Part shown: positions 15,770-23,027 of the stretch, piece after piece
Layout of the letters: each line of letters starts with the position of its first letter
Numbering within the stretch: position 1 is the first letter of the stretch
Assembly: GCA_913055765.1 (NCBI GenBank)
Contig: CAJXKI010000005.1
Location: 1-36,849 of the forward strand
Length of the DNA stretch: 36,849 bases
Reading direction: 5' to 3'
DNA from: an uncultured Ectothiorhodospiraceae bacterium
Lineage (GTDB): Bacteria > Pseudomonadota > Gammaproteobacteria > Nitrococcales > Halorhodospiraceae
Notes under the pieces: generated by a model
Seen by the model: only the letters and a program-made list of their open reading frames with translations
What the model was told of the DNA's origin: nothing
Databases searched by the model: none
Program-made: the position numbers and the translations under genes

Positions 15770-15952
15770 GCGCTTCGCACAAGCCGCTGTAGCGGCGCTG
15801 GCTCGCCAGCAGTGCCCTACCCTTCAGCGCCGCTATAACCCCATTTGAAGACCGTTTAACAGCCGCGAGAGCCACCGGAAAGGGTTCCGGGCAGAGCCGC
15901 GGCCCCGCTCGCGCGCATCGTGGCCCCTGCGCACTCAGAACGTGGGGCTGCC
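15770..15952 (+). promoter_or_regulatory. Late promoter region upstream of head protease (PI-like) with stem-loops
   Basis: The 183-bp gap holds a perfect 11-bp inverted repeat, TAGCGGCGCTG (15790-15800) / CAGCGCCGCTA (15825-15835), enclosing a small CTGG-CTCG-CCAG hairpin. The left arm overlaps an alternative stem GCCGCT-GT-AGCGGC (15783-15796). Further on lies the dyad CCGGAA-AGGG-TTCCGG at 15875-15890 and a possible -10 CATCGT at 15916-15921. The first structure may terminate or attenuate the packaging transcript. The dyad is the likely Mor-family activator site. No T-tract is seen after the 11-bp stem. Confidence 0.58.
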
Positions 15953-17104
15953 ATGACACAGACGATCGAGATCTTCCGCGCCGGTCAGCACACCGCCATG
16001 AGCGGCGAGCAGATCGCCTTCACGGAGGGGGATCTGCAGGCCTCGGCGGCGGCGTACGACCCCTCTCTGCATGAGGCGCCCATCGTGGTCGGCCATCCCC
16101 GGCACGACGCGCCCGCCTACGGCTGGGTGAAGGGGCTCGCCGCCAGCGGCGCCAGCCTCCAGGCCCGGGCCGACCAGGTCGAGCCGCACTTCGCTGAGGC
16201 TGTTCGTGAGGGGCGCTACAAGAAGGTCAGCGCCTCTTTCTACAAGCCGACCTCCCCGAGCAATCCGAAGCCGGGCGCCTACTACCTGCGCCACGTCGGC
16301 TTCCTCGGCGCGCAGCCGCCGGCGGTGAAGGGGCTCGCGCCGGTCGAGCTCGCCGATGACGGCGACGAGGCGGTGACGATGGAGTTCGGTGACGTCTCGG
16401 GCTGGAAGCTGGGCGACCTCTTCCGGACGCTGCGCAACTGGCTCATCGAGCAGCACGGCACCGAGGCGGCCGATACGGCGCTGCCGGAGCACCTGGTCAC
16501 CGGCGTGCAGGAGGAGGCGGCTCAGGACGACGACGAGGGCCCGGCGACCTACGCCGAGCCGGGCCAGAGCGCACCAACCCAGGCCACGAAGGGGGCAACC
16601 GTGACGAAGAGCAGCCAGAGCCAGCCCGGGGGCGCCCCGGATCGCGAGGCCGAGATCGCGCGCCGGGAGCAGGAGATCCAGCGCCGGGAGGCCGAGTTCG
16701 CCGAGCGTGAGCGGCGCCAGCGCCACGAGGAGCGCGAGGCCCGCCTGGACAGCCTGGTCCAGGCCGGCCGGCCGCTGCCCTGCGACAAGGAGCGGCTGAT
16801 GGCCTTCATGGATGCGCTGGACAACCAGGAGGCGGTGCAGTTCGCCGAGGGGGAGACCCGGGATCCGAACAAGTTCTTCCTCGAGGAGGTGCTCGAGCGC
16901 CTGCCGCAGCAGGTGGATTACGCCGAGCGAGCCAAGTCCGCCGAGGAGGAGGCTGATGCCGGTGATGCCACCCAGCTCGCCCGCGAGGCGGTCGCCTACC
17001 AGGAGGAGCAGCGCCAGGCCGGCCTGGAGATCACCACCAGCCAGGCCGTCGCCGAGATCAGCAAGCGCAAGGGCAAGCCCGGGCAGGGCAAGGAGGGTAG
17101 CTAA
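15953..17104 (+). CDS. Head maturation protease (Mu I/gp32-like) with scaffold tail
   Basis: This 383-residue protein matches Mu-type protease I: AFTEGDLQASAAAYDPSLHE, APIVVGHPRHDAPAYGWVKG and VSASFYKPTSPSNPKPGAYY with LRHVGFLGAQPPAVKGL. The protease should mature the prohead and degrade the scaffold. After an acidic linker, the C-terminal ~165 residues form a very charged coiled coil (AEIARREQEIQRREAEFAER), typical of scaffolds. The start at 15953 has GTGGGG upstream. It opens the late head operon behind the second activator-type dyad. The nested scaffold reading is described separately. Confidence 0.9.
   Translation: MTQTIEIFRAGQHTAMSGEQIAFTEGDLQASAAAYDPSLHEAPIVVGHPRHDAPAYGWVKGLAASGASLQARADQVEPHFAEAVREGRYKKVSASFYKPTSPSNPKPGAYYLRHVGFLGAQPPAVKGLAPVELADDGDEAVTMEFGDVSGWKLGDLFRTLRNWLIEQHGTEAADTALPEHLVTGVQEEAAQDDDEGPATYAEPGQSAPTQATKGATVTKSSQSQPGGAPDREAEIARREQEIQRREAEFAERERRQRHEEREARLDSLVQAGRPLPCDKERLMAFMDALDNQEAVQFAEGETRDPNKFFLEEVLERLPQQVDYAERAKSAEEEADAGDATQLAREAVAYQEEQRQAGLEITTSQAVAEISKRKGKPGQGKEGS
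16601..17104 (+). CDS. Nested in-frame scaffold protein (Mu Z-like)
   Basis: An in-frame GTG at 16601 is preceded by GGGGG with about 5 bases spacing, and it lies exactly where the protease linker gives way to the coiled-coil scaffold. Initiation here would make a 167-residue scaffold-only product (TKSSQSQPGGAPDREAEIAR onward). Mu I/Z and lambda C/Nu3 use the same nested arrangement. The start and the domain boundary are seen; separate expression is inferred from those precedents. Confidence 0.65.
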   Translation: MTKSSQSQPGGAPDREAEIARREQEIQRREAEFAERERRQRHEEREARLDSLVQAGRPLPCDKERLMAFMDALDNQEAVQFAEGETRDPNKFFLEEVLERLPQQVDYAERAKSAEEEADAGDATQLAREAVAYQEEQRQAGLEITTSQAVAEISKRKGKPGQGKEGS

Positions 17105-17476
17105 ATGGGGATCCCTGGCCTGATCAGGGGCTACAAGGCCCCGTCCGCGGTCGCCGGCCGGCGCCTGGTGGCGCCGGATAGCGACGGCAACGTCCAGCAG
17201 GCGGCCTCGAGCACCGACGCCATCTTCGGCGTCAGCGATCTGGGTGCCGACGCGGGCCAGACCTGTGACGTCATCCACAGCGGCATCGCCGACGTCGAGT
17301 TCGGCGGCGCCGTCAACCCGGGCGATCCCGTCACGGCCGATGCCGACGGCAAGGCCGTCACGGCGGCGCCGGCCTCGGGCGTCAATGCCCGCGTCGGCGG
17401 GACCGCGATCCTCGGCGCCGTCGCCGGCGACATCCGCCCGGTACTCCTGAACCCCACGCAGATCCAGGGTGAGTAG
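17105..17476 (+). CDS. Capsid decoration protein, DUF2190-like
   Basis: This 123-residue protein consists of short beta-rich repeats of Gly, Val, Ala and Asp (RLVAPDSDGNVQQAASSTDA, IFGVSDLGADAGQ, VEFGGAVNPGDPVTADADGK). It resembles DUF2190 and related cement proteins that trimerise on the capsid surface. It lies between the scaffold and the major capsid gene, the usual location of decoration proteins. No transmembrane or signal segment. The ATG at 17105 follows GGAGGGTAGCTAA. Confidence 0.78.
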   Translation: MGIPGLIRGYKAPSAVAGRRLVAPDSDGNVQQAASSTDAIFGVSDLGADAGQTCDVIHSGIADVEFGGAVNPGDPVTADADGKAVTAAPASGVNARVGGTAILGAVAGDIRPVLLNPTQIQGE

Positions 17477-17478
17477 TC

Positions 17479-18402
17479 ATGGCGCGCTATCCATTCCCGC
17501 AAGACCCCGAGCTTACGGCGATCGCCATCGCCTACCAGAACGAGGCGATGGTCGCCGACAGCGTGCTCCCGCGCGTGCCGGTAGGCACCCGCGAGTTCCG
17601 CTGGCTGGCGTACAACCAGGCCGACGGCTTCACGCTGCCGGAGACCGCGGTCGGCCGCAAATCCCAGCCTAACCAGGTCGAGTTCGGCGCGAGCGAGCAG
17701 TCCGGGGCGGTCGACGATTACGGCCTGGACGACGCCATCCCGCAGGACGACATTGCCAACGCCCCGCAGGGCTACGACCCGCGAGGCCGAGCCGTCGAGG
17801 GGCTGACCAACCTGATCCTGCTCGACCGCGAGGTCCGGGTCGCCAACCACGTCTTCGATGCGGCGACCTATCCGTCCGGCAACAAGGAGAGCCTCGCCAG
17901 CGGCGACAAGTTCTCCGAGGATTCCGGCCAGCCGATCCAGGTGATCTCCGACGCGCTCGATACGCCGATCATGCGCCCGAACGTCATGGTGATCGGCCAG
18001 ACCGCCTGGACGGCGCTGCGCCAGCACCCGGCGATCGTCAAGGCCGCGCACCGCAACGCCGGCGACTCGGGCATGGCGGAGCGCCAGGCCGTCGCGGCGC
18101 TGTTCGAGCTCGATGAGGTCGTCGTCGGCCGAGGCTGGGTCAACACCGCCCGGCGCGGCCAGCCGGCGAACTTCCAGCGCGTCTGGGGCAATCACGTGGC
18201 CCTGATCCACCGCGACCGCACCGCCGACACCCAGCGCGGCGCCACGTTCGGCTACACCGCGCAGTTCGGCGACCGGGTGGCCGGCTCCTGGCAGGACCGC
18301 AATATCGGCCTGCGCGGCGGCCAGATGGTGCGCGCCGGCGAGAGCGTCGCGGAGATCGTCGCCGCCCCGGACCTGGGCTACTTCATCGAGAACGTCGCGT
18401 AG
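17479..18402 (+). CDS. Major capsid protein
   Basis: This 307-residue protein looks like an HK97-fold major capsid protein of the transposable phage type. It opens with an ELTAIAIAYQNEAMVADSVL helix, continues with PRVPVGTREFRWLAYNQADG and contains VMVIGQTAWTALRQHPAIVK and a YTAQFGDRVAGSWQDRNIGL stretch near the end. In length it fits the Mu T (gp34) type of capsid protein, about 300 residues. Its location behind protease, scaffold and decoration gene supports the call. It forms the icosahedral shell. Confidence 0.9.
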   Translation: MARYPFPQDPELTAIAIAYQNEAMVADSVLPRVPVGTREFRWLAYNQADGFTLPETAVGRKSQPNQVEFGASEQSGAVDDYGLDDAIPQDDIANAPQGYDPRGRAVEGLTNLILLDREVRVANHVFDAATYPSGNKESLASGDKFSEDSGQPIQVISDALDTPIMRPNVMVIGQTAWTALRQHPAIVKAAHRNAGDSGMAERQAVAALFELDEVVVGRGWVNTARRGQPANFQRVWGNHVALIHRDRTADTQRGATFGYTAQFGDRVAGSWQDRNIGLRGGQMVRAGESVAEIVAAPDLGYFIENVA

Positions 18403-18415
18403 GCGGAGGTCGACC

Positions 18416-18622
18416 ATGCCGAAGTACATCGTGCAGGAGGTCCCGGTGCGCTCTGGCGGCACGCTGCACCCGCCCGGCGCCGAGATCGAGCTCGCCGAGC
18501 GCGCCGCCGAGCCGCTCATCGCGCTCGGGCGCCTGGAGCCGGCCGGCAAGCCCGGCAAGTCCAGCGCCAAGGCGGGCGCGAGCAGCGGCTCGCAGGGCGG
18601 CGGCGAGTCCGGGCAGTCGTAG
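18416..18622 (+). CDS. Small head-tail region protein (Mu gp35-like)
   Basis: This 68-residue protein begins with a compact beta domain (MPKYIVQEVPVRSGGTLHPP, then GAEIELAERAAEPLIALGRL) and ends in a Ser/Gly/Lys-rich tail that is probably disordered. The pattern matches the HI1506/Mu gp35-type proteins located between the major capsid and DUF1320 genes. Role in the virion is not established; it could be a minor head or connector component. Upstream GGAGGTCGACC provides a ribosome site. Confidence 0.68.
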   Translation: MPKYIVQEVPVRSGGTLHPPGAEIELAERAAEPLIALGRLEPAGKPGKSSAKAGASSGSQGGGESGQS

Positions 18623-18634
18623 GCGGAGGCGCTC

Positions 18635-19054
18635 GTGAGCTACGCCACCGTTGCTGAGTTCAAGGCCCGGGTCGATCAGCGCATCGCCACGCAGCTGGCC
18701 AGCGAGGACGGCCAGAGCGTCGATGACAGCGTCATCGAGCAGGCGCTCGACGACGCCGCCGGGGTGATCGACGGCTATCTGGCCAAGGTCGCCGCCGAGC
18801 ACCGCCCGGCGGATCGCGTGCTCGCGCCGTACGCGGTCGACATCGCGCTCTACCGCCTAGCCCGCCGGCGCCCCGGCCTGGACGTCGAGAACATCAAGGC
18901 CGGCCACGACGAGGCGGTGCGCTTCCTGGCCCGGGTCGCCGAGGGGCGGCTCTCGGGCACCGGCGGCGACGGCCTCTCCCCGGCCGGGGCCGGCAGCATC
19001 GCCGCCGGCGGCCCCGAGCCGGCCTTTACCCGCGAGACGCTCGAGGATCTGTGA
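18635..19054 (+). CDS. DUF1320 head-tail connector (Mu gp36)
   Basis: This 139-residue protein is the DUF1320 family. It has SYATVAEFKARVDQRIATQL at the start, then DDSVIEQALDDAAGVIDGYL and the DIALYRLARRRPGL segment. These are gp6-like helical connectors that dock under the portal. The C-terminal ~40 residues are Gly/Ala-rich and flexible. It starts at GTG 18635 behind GGAGG and overlaps the next gene by one base. Family identity is good. Confidence 0.86.
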   Translation: MSYATVAEFKARVDQRIATQLASEDGQSVDDSVIEQALDDAAGVIDGYLAKVAAEHRPADRVLAPYAVDIALYRLARRRPGLDVENIKAGHDEAVRFLARVAEGRLSGTGGDGLSPAGAGSIAAGGPEPAFTRETLEDL

Positions 19055-19509
19055 TGCCGGTGAGCCTGGGTGTGCGCCTGCGCGACGACGGGCTCGACGA
19101 GCGACTCGCCGAGCTCGCCGGGCGGCTTGCGGATCGTGAGCCGGCGCTGGCCGAGATCGGCGGTGAGCTGCAGACCTCGACGCACCAGCGCTTTCGCGAG
19201 CAGCGCGGCCCGGACGGCGAGGCCTGGCCGGGACTGGCGGCGGCGACGCTGGGCCAGCGCAAGGGCGATCGGCGCCGGGCGAAGATCCTCCGGGATACCG
19301 GGGAGCTGTTCAACTCGATCAGCTTCCAGGCCACGGCCGACGAGGTCCATGTGGGCACCAACAAGGCCTACGCGCGGATCCACCAGCTCGGCGGCCAGGC
19401 GGGGCGCGCCAGCGCGGCCCGGATCCCGGCGCGGCCGTATCTGGGGGTCTCGGAGGCGGATCGCCAGACCGTGGCCGACATCCTGAGCCAGTACCTGGGA
19501 GGCCGCTGA
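19054..19509 (+). CDS. Virion morphogenesis / tail completion protein (Mu G, P2 S-like)
   Basis: This 151-residue protein fits the phage virion morphogenesis family (Phage_tail_S). It has an alternating charged N-terminus, then TSTHQRFREQRGPDGEAWPG, GELFNSISFQATADEVHVGT, NKAYARIHQLGG and IPARPYLGVSEADRQ, all characteristic. In P2 and Mu it completes the tail and connects it to the head. I use the ATG at 19054, which overlaps the stop of the DUF1320 gene. Confidence 0.88.
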   Translation: MPVSLGVRLRDDGLDERLAELAGRLADREPALAEIGGELQTSTHQRFREQRGPDGEAWPGLAAATLGQRKGDRRRAKILRDTGELFNSISFQATADEVHVGTNKAYARIHQLGGQAGRASAARIPARPYLGVSEADRQTVADILSQYLGGR

Positions 19510-19510
19510 C

Positions 19511-20014
19511 ATGCCCTTTGTCGAGGAGATGGTCGACGCCGTTGTCGATCGCCTGGGCTCGCGCATCGCCGATCTCGAGGTCCGGGCGTTCCCGGACAAC
19601 CCGGAGGAGTACGACCTCTACCACCCGGTCGGCGCGGTGTTGGTCGCCTACGCCGGCTCGCCGCGCTACTCGGAGAGCCGCGATACGGGCGTGAACGTCC
19701 AGGACCGCGAGGTGCAGATCTCCTGCACCCTGCTGCTGCGCGAGCTCCGGGGCCCGCAGGGGGCGCACCGCTACCTGGATACGGTCCGCATCAGCCTCAA
19801 CGGCTTCCGGCTGCCGGGCGCCGGCGGCGGCTCGAAGCTGCGTCCGGTCCAGGAGCGCCTGGTGGATCACGACAGCGGCATCTGGCGCTTCGAGATGCGC
19901 TTCCAGGGCACGGTGCCCGAGGTCGAGGAGGAGCCGGAGGAGGCGCTGCCGCGGCTCGAGCGGATCACGCTCGAGGGCATCAACACCACCACGGAGGTCA
20001 CTGACGATGAGTAA
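19511..20014 (+). CDS. Gp37-family tail terminator-like protein
   Basis: This 167-residue protein resembles Mu gp37 (Gp37 family), which probably caps the tail tube. Typical segments are EEMVDAVVDRLGSRIADLEV, AVLVAYAGSPRYSESRD and VQISCTLLLRELRGPQGAHR, followed by GIWRFEMRFQGTVPEVEEEP. The C-terminus is strongly acidic. It begins one base after the tail completion gene and overlaps the next gene by 8 bp, as expected for the connector cluster. Confidence 0.84.
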   Translation: MPFVEEMVDAVVDRLGSRIADLEVRAFPDNPEEYDLYHPVGAVLVAYAGSPRYSESRDTGVNVQDREVQISCTLLLRELRGPQGAHRYLDTVRISLNGFRLPGAGGGSKLRPVQERLVDHDSGIWRFEMRFQGTVPEVEEEPEEALPRLERITLEGINTTTEVTDDE

Positions 20015-20243
20015 GCAGGCCCGCTTCACCTACAGCGGCCCGATCTCCGGCGCCACCCTGCGCCACCAGGGCGAGCGGCGCGAGGTCATGTTCCATCCCG
20101 GGCGCACCTACGAGCTCCCGGCCGATCACCCCTACGTGCAGCGCCTGGTCGCGCGCGGCTTCCTCACCAAGGTGAGCGGGCCCGCCAAGACCCGCGCCAG
20201 CACAGCTAGCACGACCCAGACCGGTAGCAAGGAGGAAAGCTAA
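20007..20243 (+). CDS. Mu gp38-like small tail protein
   Basis: This 78-residue protein has a beta-rich body (ARFTYSGPISGATLRHQGER, EVMFHPGRTYELPADHPYVQ, RLVARGFLTKV) and a Ser/Thr-rich tail. It occupies the gp38 slot immediately before the sheath gene and overlaps both neighbours. It resembles the capsid-side protein at 18416 in plan (short beta domain plus Ser/Gly/Lys tail). Function unknown. Confidence 0.65.
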   Translation: MSKQARFTYSGPISGATLRHQGERREVMFHPGRTYELPADHPYVQRLVARGFLTKVSGPAKTRASTASTTQTGSKEES

Positions 20244-21706
20244 TGGCCGCCTCGTACCTCCACGGCGCCGAGACGATCGAGCTGCGCGGCGGCGTACGCC
20301 CGATCAACCCGGTCAAGACCGCCGTCATCGGCCTGGTCGGCACGGCGCCCACGCACCTGCTCGACGACGCCAACGCCACCCTGAACCAGCTCCAGCAGGT
20401 GCTCTCCGATGTCGACGCCGGCAAGTTCGGCGGTCCGCAGGTGCCGGGCTTCACCATCCCGCAGGCGCTGAACGCGATCTACGACCAGGGCAGCGGCACC
20501 GTGCTGATGGTCAACGTCTTCGACGAGACCACGCACAAGAGCTCGGTCAGCGACGAGGCCGTGACCCTCGACGACGAGGGCCAGGCGACGCTGGCCAACA
20601 GCACGCACGGCATCATCTCCGCGACCGTGAAGTCGAGCGACGGCTCGACCACGCACGTCGAGGGCACGGACTACACGCTCGACAAGCGCACCGGCACGAT
20701 CACCCGCCTGGACAGCGGCGCGATCACCGCCGGCGCCGAGCTGACGGTGGACTACGACCACCCGGATCTGTCGGTGATCGAGGGCAGCGACATCATCGGC
20801 ACGGTCGACAGCAGCGGCAACCGTACCGGCCTGCAGGCCTTCCTGAACAGCTTCAACCGCTTCGGGTTCTGGCCGAAGATCCTGATCGCGCCGGAATACT
20901 CCACCCAGGAGTCGGTGGCCGCCGAGCTCGAGGTGATCGCCGGCGAGAGCAACTGCCGGGGCGTCGCCCTGATCGACGCGCCCATCGGCACCACGCGCGA
21001 CGACGCGATCGCCGGGCGCGGCCCGGACGGGTCGATCAACTTCAACTTCTCCTCGGACCGGGTGGGGCTGTGCTTCCCGCACGTGGAGGCCTACGACGCC
21101 GCCACCGACAGCACCCGGCTGGAGCCCTACAGCCAGCGCCTGGCCGGCGTGATCGCGGCGACGGACCATGAGTACGGGTACTGGTACTCGCCGTCGAACA
21201 AGACCATCCAGGGCATCACCGGCGTCGAGCTGGACCTCTCGGCGATGATCAACAACCCGACCTCGGACGTGAACGCGCTCAACGAGGCGGGCATCATCAC
21301 CGTGTTCAACTCCTTCGGCTCGGGGCTGCGCACCTGGGGCAACCGCTCCAGCGCCTACCCGCGCTCGACCGGGCCGACGAACTTCCTCCAGACCCGGCGC
21401 ACGGCGGACATGGTCCACGAGAGCCTGGAGTACGCGATGCTCCAGTTCATCGATCTGCCGATCAACCAGGCGCTGATCGACGCGATCACCGAGAGCGCGA
21501 ACGGGTTCATCCGCACGCTGATCGGCCGCGGCGCGCTGCTGCCGGGCTCGAAGTGCGAGTGGCTGAAGGCGAACAACCCGGACACCGAGATCGCCAACGG
21601 CCACCTGACCTTCAACATCACGATGCTGCCGCCGCCGCCGGCGGAGCGCATCACCTTCGAGTCCTTCCTGGACGTCAACCTGCTGTCCAACCTGCAGACC
21701 GCCTAA
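20243..21706 (+). CDS. Contractile tail sheath protein (Mu L/gp39)
   Basis: This 487-residue protein is a subtilisin-like-fold tail sheath. The opening YLHGAETIELRGGVRPINPV with KTAVIGLVGTAP is typical, as are WPKILIAPEYST, GYWYSPSNKTIQGITGVELD and INNPTSDVNALNEAGIITVF with the GLRTWGNRS motif. The C-terminal third (FIDLPINQALIDAITESANG) forms the sheath core. Contraction drives the tube through the host envelope. Its presence defines the virion as a myovirus. Confidence 0.96.
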   Translation: MAASYLHGAETIELRGGVRPINPVKTAVIGLVGTAPTHLLDDANATLNQLQQVLSDVDAGKFGGPQVPGFTIPQALNAIYDQGSGTVLMVNVFDETTHKSSVSDEAVTLDDEGQATLANSTHGIISATVKSSDGSTTHVEGTDYTLDKRTGTITRLDSGAITAGAELTVDYDHPDLSVIEGSDIIGTVDSSGNRTGLQAFLNSFNRFGFWPKILIAPEYSTQESVAAELEVIAGESNCRGVALIDAPIGTTRDDAIAGRGPDGSINFNFSSDRVGLCFPHVEAYDAATDSTRLEPYSQRLAGVIAATDHEYGYWYSPSNKTIQGITGVELDLSAMINNPTSDVNALNEAGIITVFNSFGSGLRTWGNRSSAYPRSTGPTNFLQTRRTADMVHESLEYAMLQFIDLPINQALIDAITESANGFIRTLIGRGALLPGSKCEWLKANNPDTEIANGHLTFNITMLPPPPAERITFESFLDVNLLSNLQTA

Positions 21707-21718
21707 GGGGAGCCCGTC

Positions 21719-22240
21719 ATGGCGATCCAAGTGAATAAGGTCTTCAACGCCAACGTCTACCTCGACGGGGATAAGTCGCTGGTCGGCCGGGCCAGCGAGG
21801 TCTCCCTGCCCGACCTCGAGATGAGCGTGAACGAGCACACCGGGCTCGGCATGGTCGGCTCGCTGGAGGTCCCGCAGGGGCTGAACGCGCTGACCATGAG
21901 CGTGAAGTGGAACGGCTTCTACGCCGAGCACCTGCGCGCCGGCGCCAACCCCTTCAGGAGCCGCTCGCTGCAGATCCGCGCCAGCGTCGAGACCTACGGC
22001 CCGGGCGGTCGCGTCGAGGAGAAGCCGGTGGTCTGGCTGGTGACGGCCTCCTGGAAGAAGGCCGGCCTCGGGACCCCGACGCCGAAGGAGGCCCTGGAGC
22101 TCGAGGACGAGCTGACCTGCAGCTACGTCAAGGTGACCCACGACGGCACCGACGTCATGGAGATCGATGTGCTCCAGAACATCTGGAACGTCGGCGGCGA
22201 GGACGTGCTCCAGGCCTGGCGCCAGAACCTGGGGGTGTAG
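21719..22240 (+). CDS. Tail tube protein (Mu M / P2 FII-like)
   Basis: This 173-residue protein is the inner tail tube subunit of the P2 FII type: VFNANVYLDGDKSLVGRASE, VSLPDLEMSVNEHTGLGMVG, then SMKWNGF-like and VVWLVTASWKKAGLGTPTPK segments. The late YVKVTHDGTDVMEIDVLQNI stretch is a conserved strand pair. It stacks as hexamers inside the sheath. It follows the sheath gene by 12 bp with AGGGGAG as ribosome site. Confidence 0.93.
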   Translation: MAIQVNKVFNANVYLDGDKSLVGRASEVSLPDLEMSVNEHTGLGMVGSLEVPQGLNALTMSVKWNGFYAEHLRAGANPFRSRSLQIRASVETYGPGGRVEEKPVVWLVTASWKKAGLGTPTPKEALELEDELTCSYVKVTHDGTDVMEIDVLQNIWNVGGEDVLQAWRQNLGV

Positions 22241-22334
22241 CCGTGGGCCCGGCTCACGGCGCGCCGAGCAAGCGGGCGGGGGCCTGGGCGACCAGGCTCA
22301 CCGCCGGATGTCACCGATAGGAGAGCAGTAGGAA
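22241..22334 (+). other. Intercistronic hairpins after tail tube gene
   Basis: The 94-bp gap has GCCTGG-GCGA-CCAGGC (22282-22297), a stem closed by a GNRA-type tetraloop that extends with one wobble and one more pair. A shorter CCGTG/CACGG stem comes just after the tube stop. Such structures often protect the very abundant tube/sheath mRNA or reduce read-through into the chaperone gene. No T-tract. Structure seen; role inferred. Confidence 0.4.
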
Positions 22335-22640
22335 ATGGCTGAGCAGACGAGCAATCCCCGCAACACCGAGACCGGCCGGAGCATCGAGCTGCCCGACGGG
22401 CGGCAGGCGGTCGTCGCCGAGCCCCGCGGCGAGCACCTGGTCAAGGCCGGCCGGATGGTCGGCGCCAACGAGCCGATGCGGCTCATGATGGGGCTGGTGG
22501 CGGCGACAACCACCCTCGACGGCCAGGCGCTGACGATCGAGGACGTCGAGGCGCTGCCGCTGTGGGTGCTCAATCCGCTGATGCAGGAGGTCGGCGGGGG
22601 AAACGCGCCCTCATTACCCGGCAGCACATCGCTCAACTGA
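22335..22640 (+). CDS. Tail assembly chaperone gpE-like (zero-frame product)
   Basis: This 101-residue protein fits the P2 gpE/Mu gp41-type tail assembly chaperones: SIELPDGRQAVVAEPRGEHL, MRLMMGLVAATTTLDGQALT and IEDVEALPLWVLNPLMQEVG. It sits between tube and tape measure, where nearly all tailed phages encode a chaperone with a frameshift extension. The terminal residues after N90 (APSLPGSTSLN) are the short zero-frame tail. Translation of a fraction of ribosomes shifts -1 at 22598-22604 to give the longer form. Confidence 0.85.
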   Translation: MAEQTSNPRNTETGRSIELPDGRQAVVAEPRGEHLVKAGRMVGANEPMRLMMGLVAATTTLDGQALTIEDVEALPLWVLNPLMQEVGGGNAPSLPGSTSLN

Positions 22641-22786
22641 AGGCCGAGGGCTACGCCTCGCACAGCGAGCTGATGGCGATGCGGTGGGCGGAGCTGGAGG
22701 CGGAGATGGCGGACTACGCCGACTACGTCGAGCGCAAGAACGAGGCGATGCGCTCGCAACAGCGCCAAGGGGCGGGGCAGGGTTAG
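22335..22786 (+). CDS. E-E' tail chaperone made by -1 frameshift
   Basis: The second frame (to the TAG at 22784-22786) has no good start of its own and continues gpE after a -1 shift. The slippery heptamer G-GGA-AAC at 22598-22604 is in the right phase (zero-frame codons GGA and AAC). After the slip, reading resumes with CGC at 22604 and gives RALITRQHIAQLKAEGY and a helical end (WAELEAEMADYADYVERKNE). The fusion would be 150 residues. This is the conserved G/G-T, E/E' strategy: the long form binds the tape measure protein. Coordinates span both frames. Confidence 0.8.
22598..22604 (+). promoter_or_regulatory. Slippery heptamer GGGAAAC for -1 frameshifting
   Basis: GGGAAAC fits the canonical X-XXY-YYZ rule in the zero frame of the chaperone gene. 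It lies 36 bases before the zero-frame stop and inside the frame overlap. A stimulatory structure downstream is not obvious by eye. Confidence 0.75.
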
Positions 22787-22795
22787 CCCTGCCCC
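22774..22795. terminator. Bidirectional hairpin between convergent genes
   Basis: GGGGCAGGG (22774-22782) and CCCTGCCCC (22787-22795) form a perfect 9-bp stem around the loop TTAG. The loop holds both stop codons: TAG of the chaperone extension on the plus strand and TAA of the small membrane gene on the minus strand. The symmetry suits a terminator in both directions, although no long T-tract follows on either strand. Confidence 0.55.
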
Positions 22796-22965
22796 TCACG
22801 CTCCTTGCGGGCCTGCAGCTCCTCCCCTGCTTGCTGCCACCCCTGCTTCAGGCACTTTGCAGCGTAGAACACGAACCATACTGCGACGCCCACCAGTGCG
22901 AGCAGGAAAAGCAGGATCGCAATACCGGCACCGATGCCGAAGAAGATGAAGAACCAGGTGAGCAT
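22783..22965 (-). CDS. Small membrane protein on opposite strand (moron candidate)
   Basis: This 60-residue protein is the only convincing minus-strand gene besides the repressor. It has an N-terminal hydrophobic helix or helical pair, residues ~3-34 (FFIFFGIGAGIAILLFLLAL then VGVAVWFVFYAA), followed by a polar amphipathic tail (KCLKQGWQQAGEELQARKER). On its strand, GGAGG precedes the ATG by 6 bases, a near-ideal ribosome site. Its orientation inside a late operon suggests expression from the prophage: superinfection exclusion or host envelope modification are possibilities. No named family. Confidence 0.7.
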   Translation of the reverse strand: MLTWFFIFFGIGAGIAILLFLLALVGVAVWFVFYAAKCLKQGWQQAGEELQARKEREGQG

Positions 22966-23027
22966 GACCGGCCTCCGATTCCGGCGATTGGGCCCGAGGT
23001 AGGGCCCGAGACTAGAGGGTAGGCGCG

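Noticed and set aside
20240-22141. Long minus-strand open frame opposite the sheath and tube genes
   Set aside because: Antisense shadow caused by codon bias; sheath and tube on the plus strand are certain.
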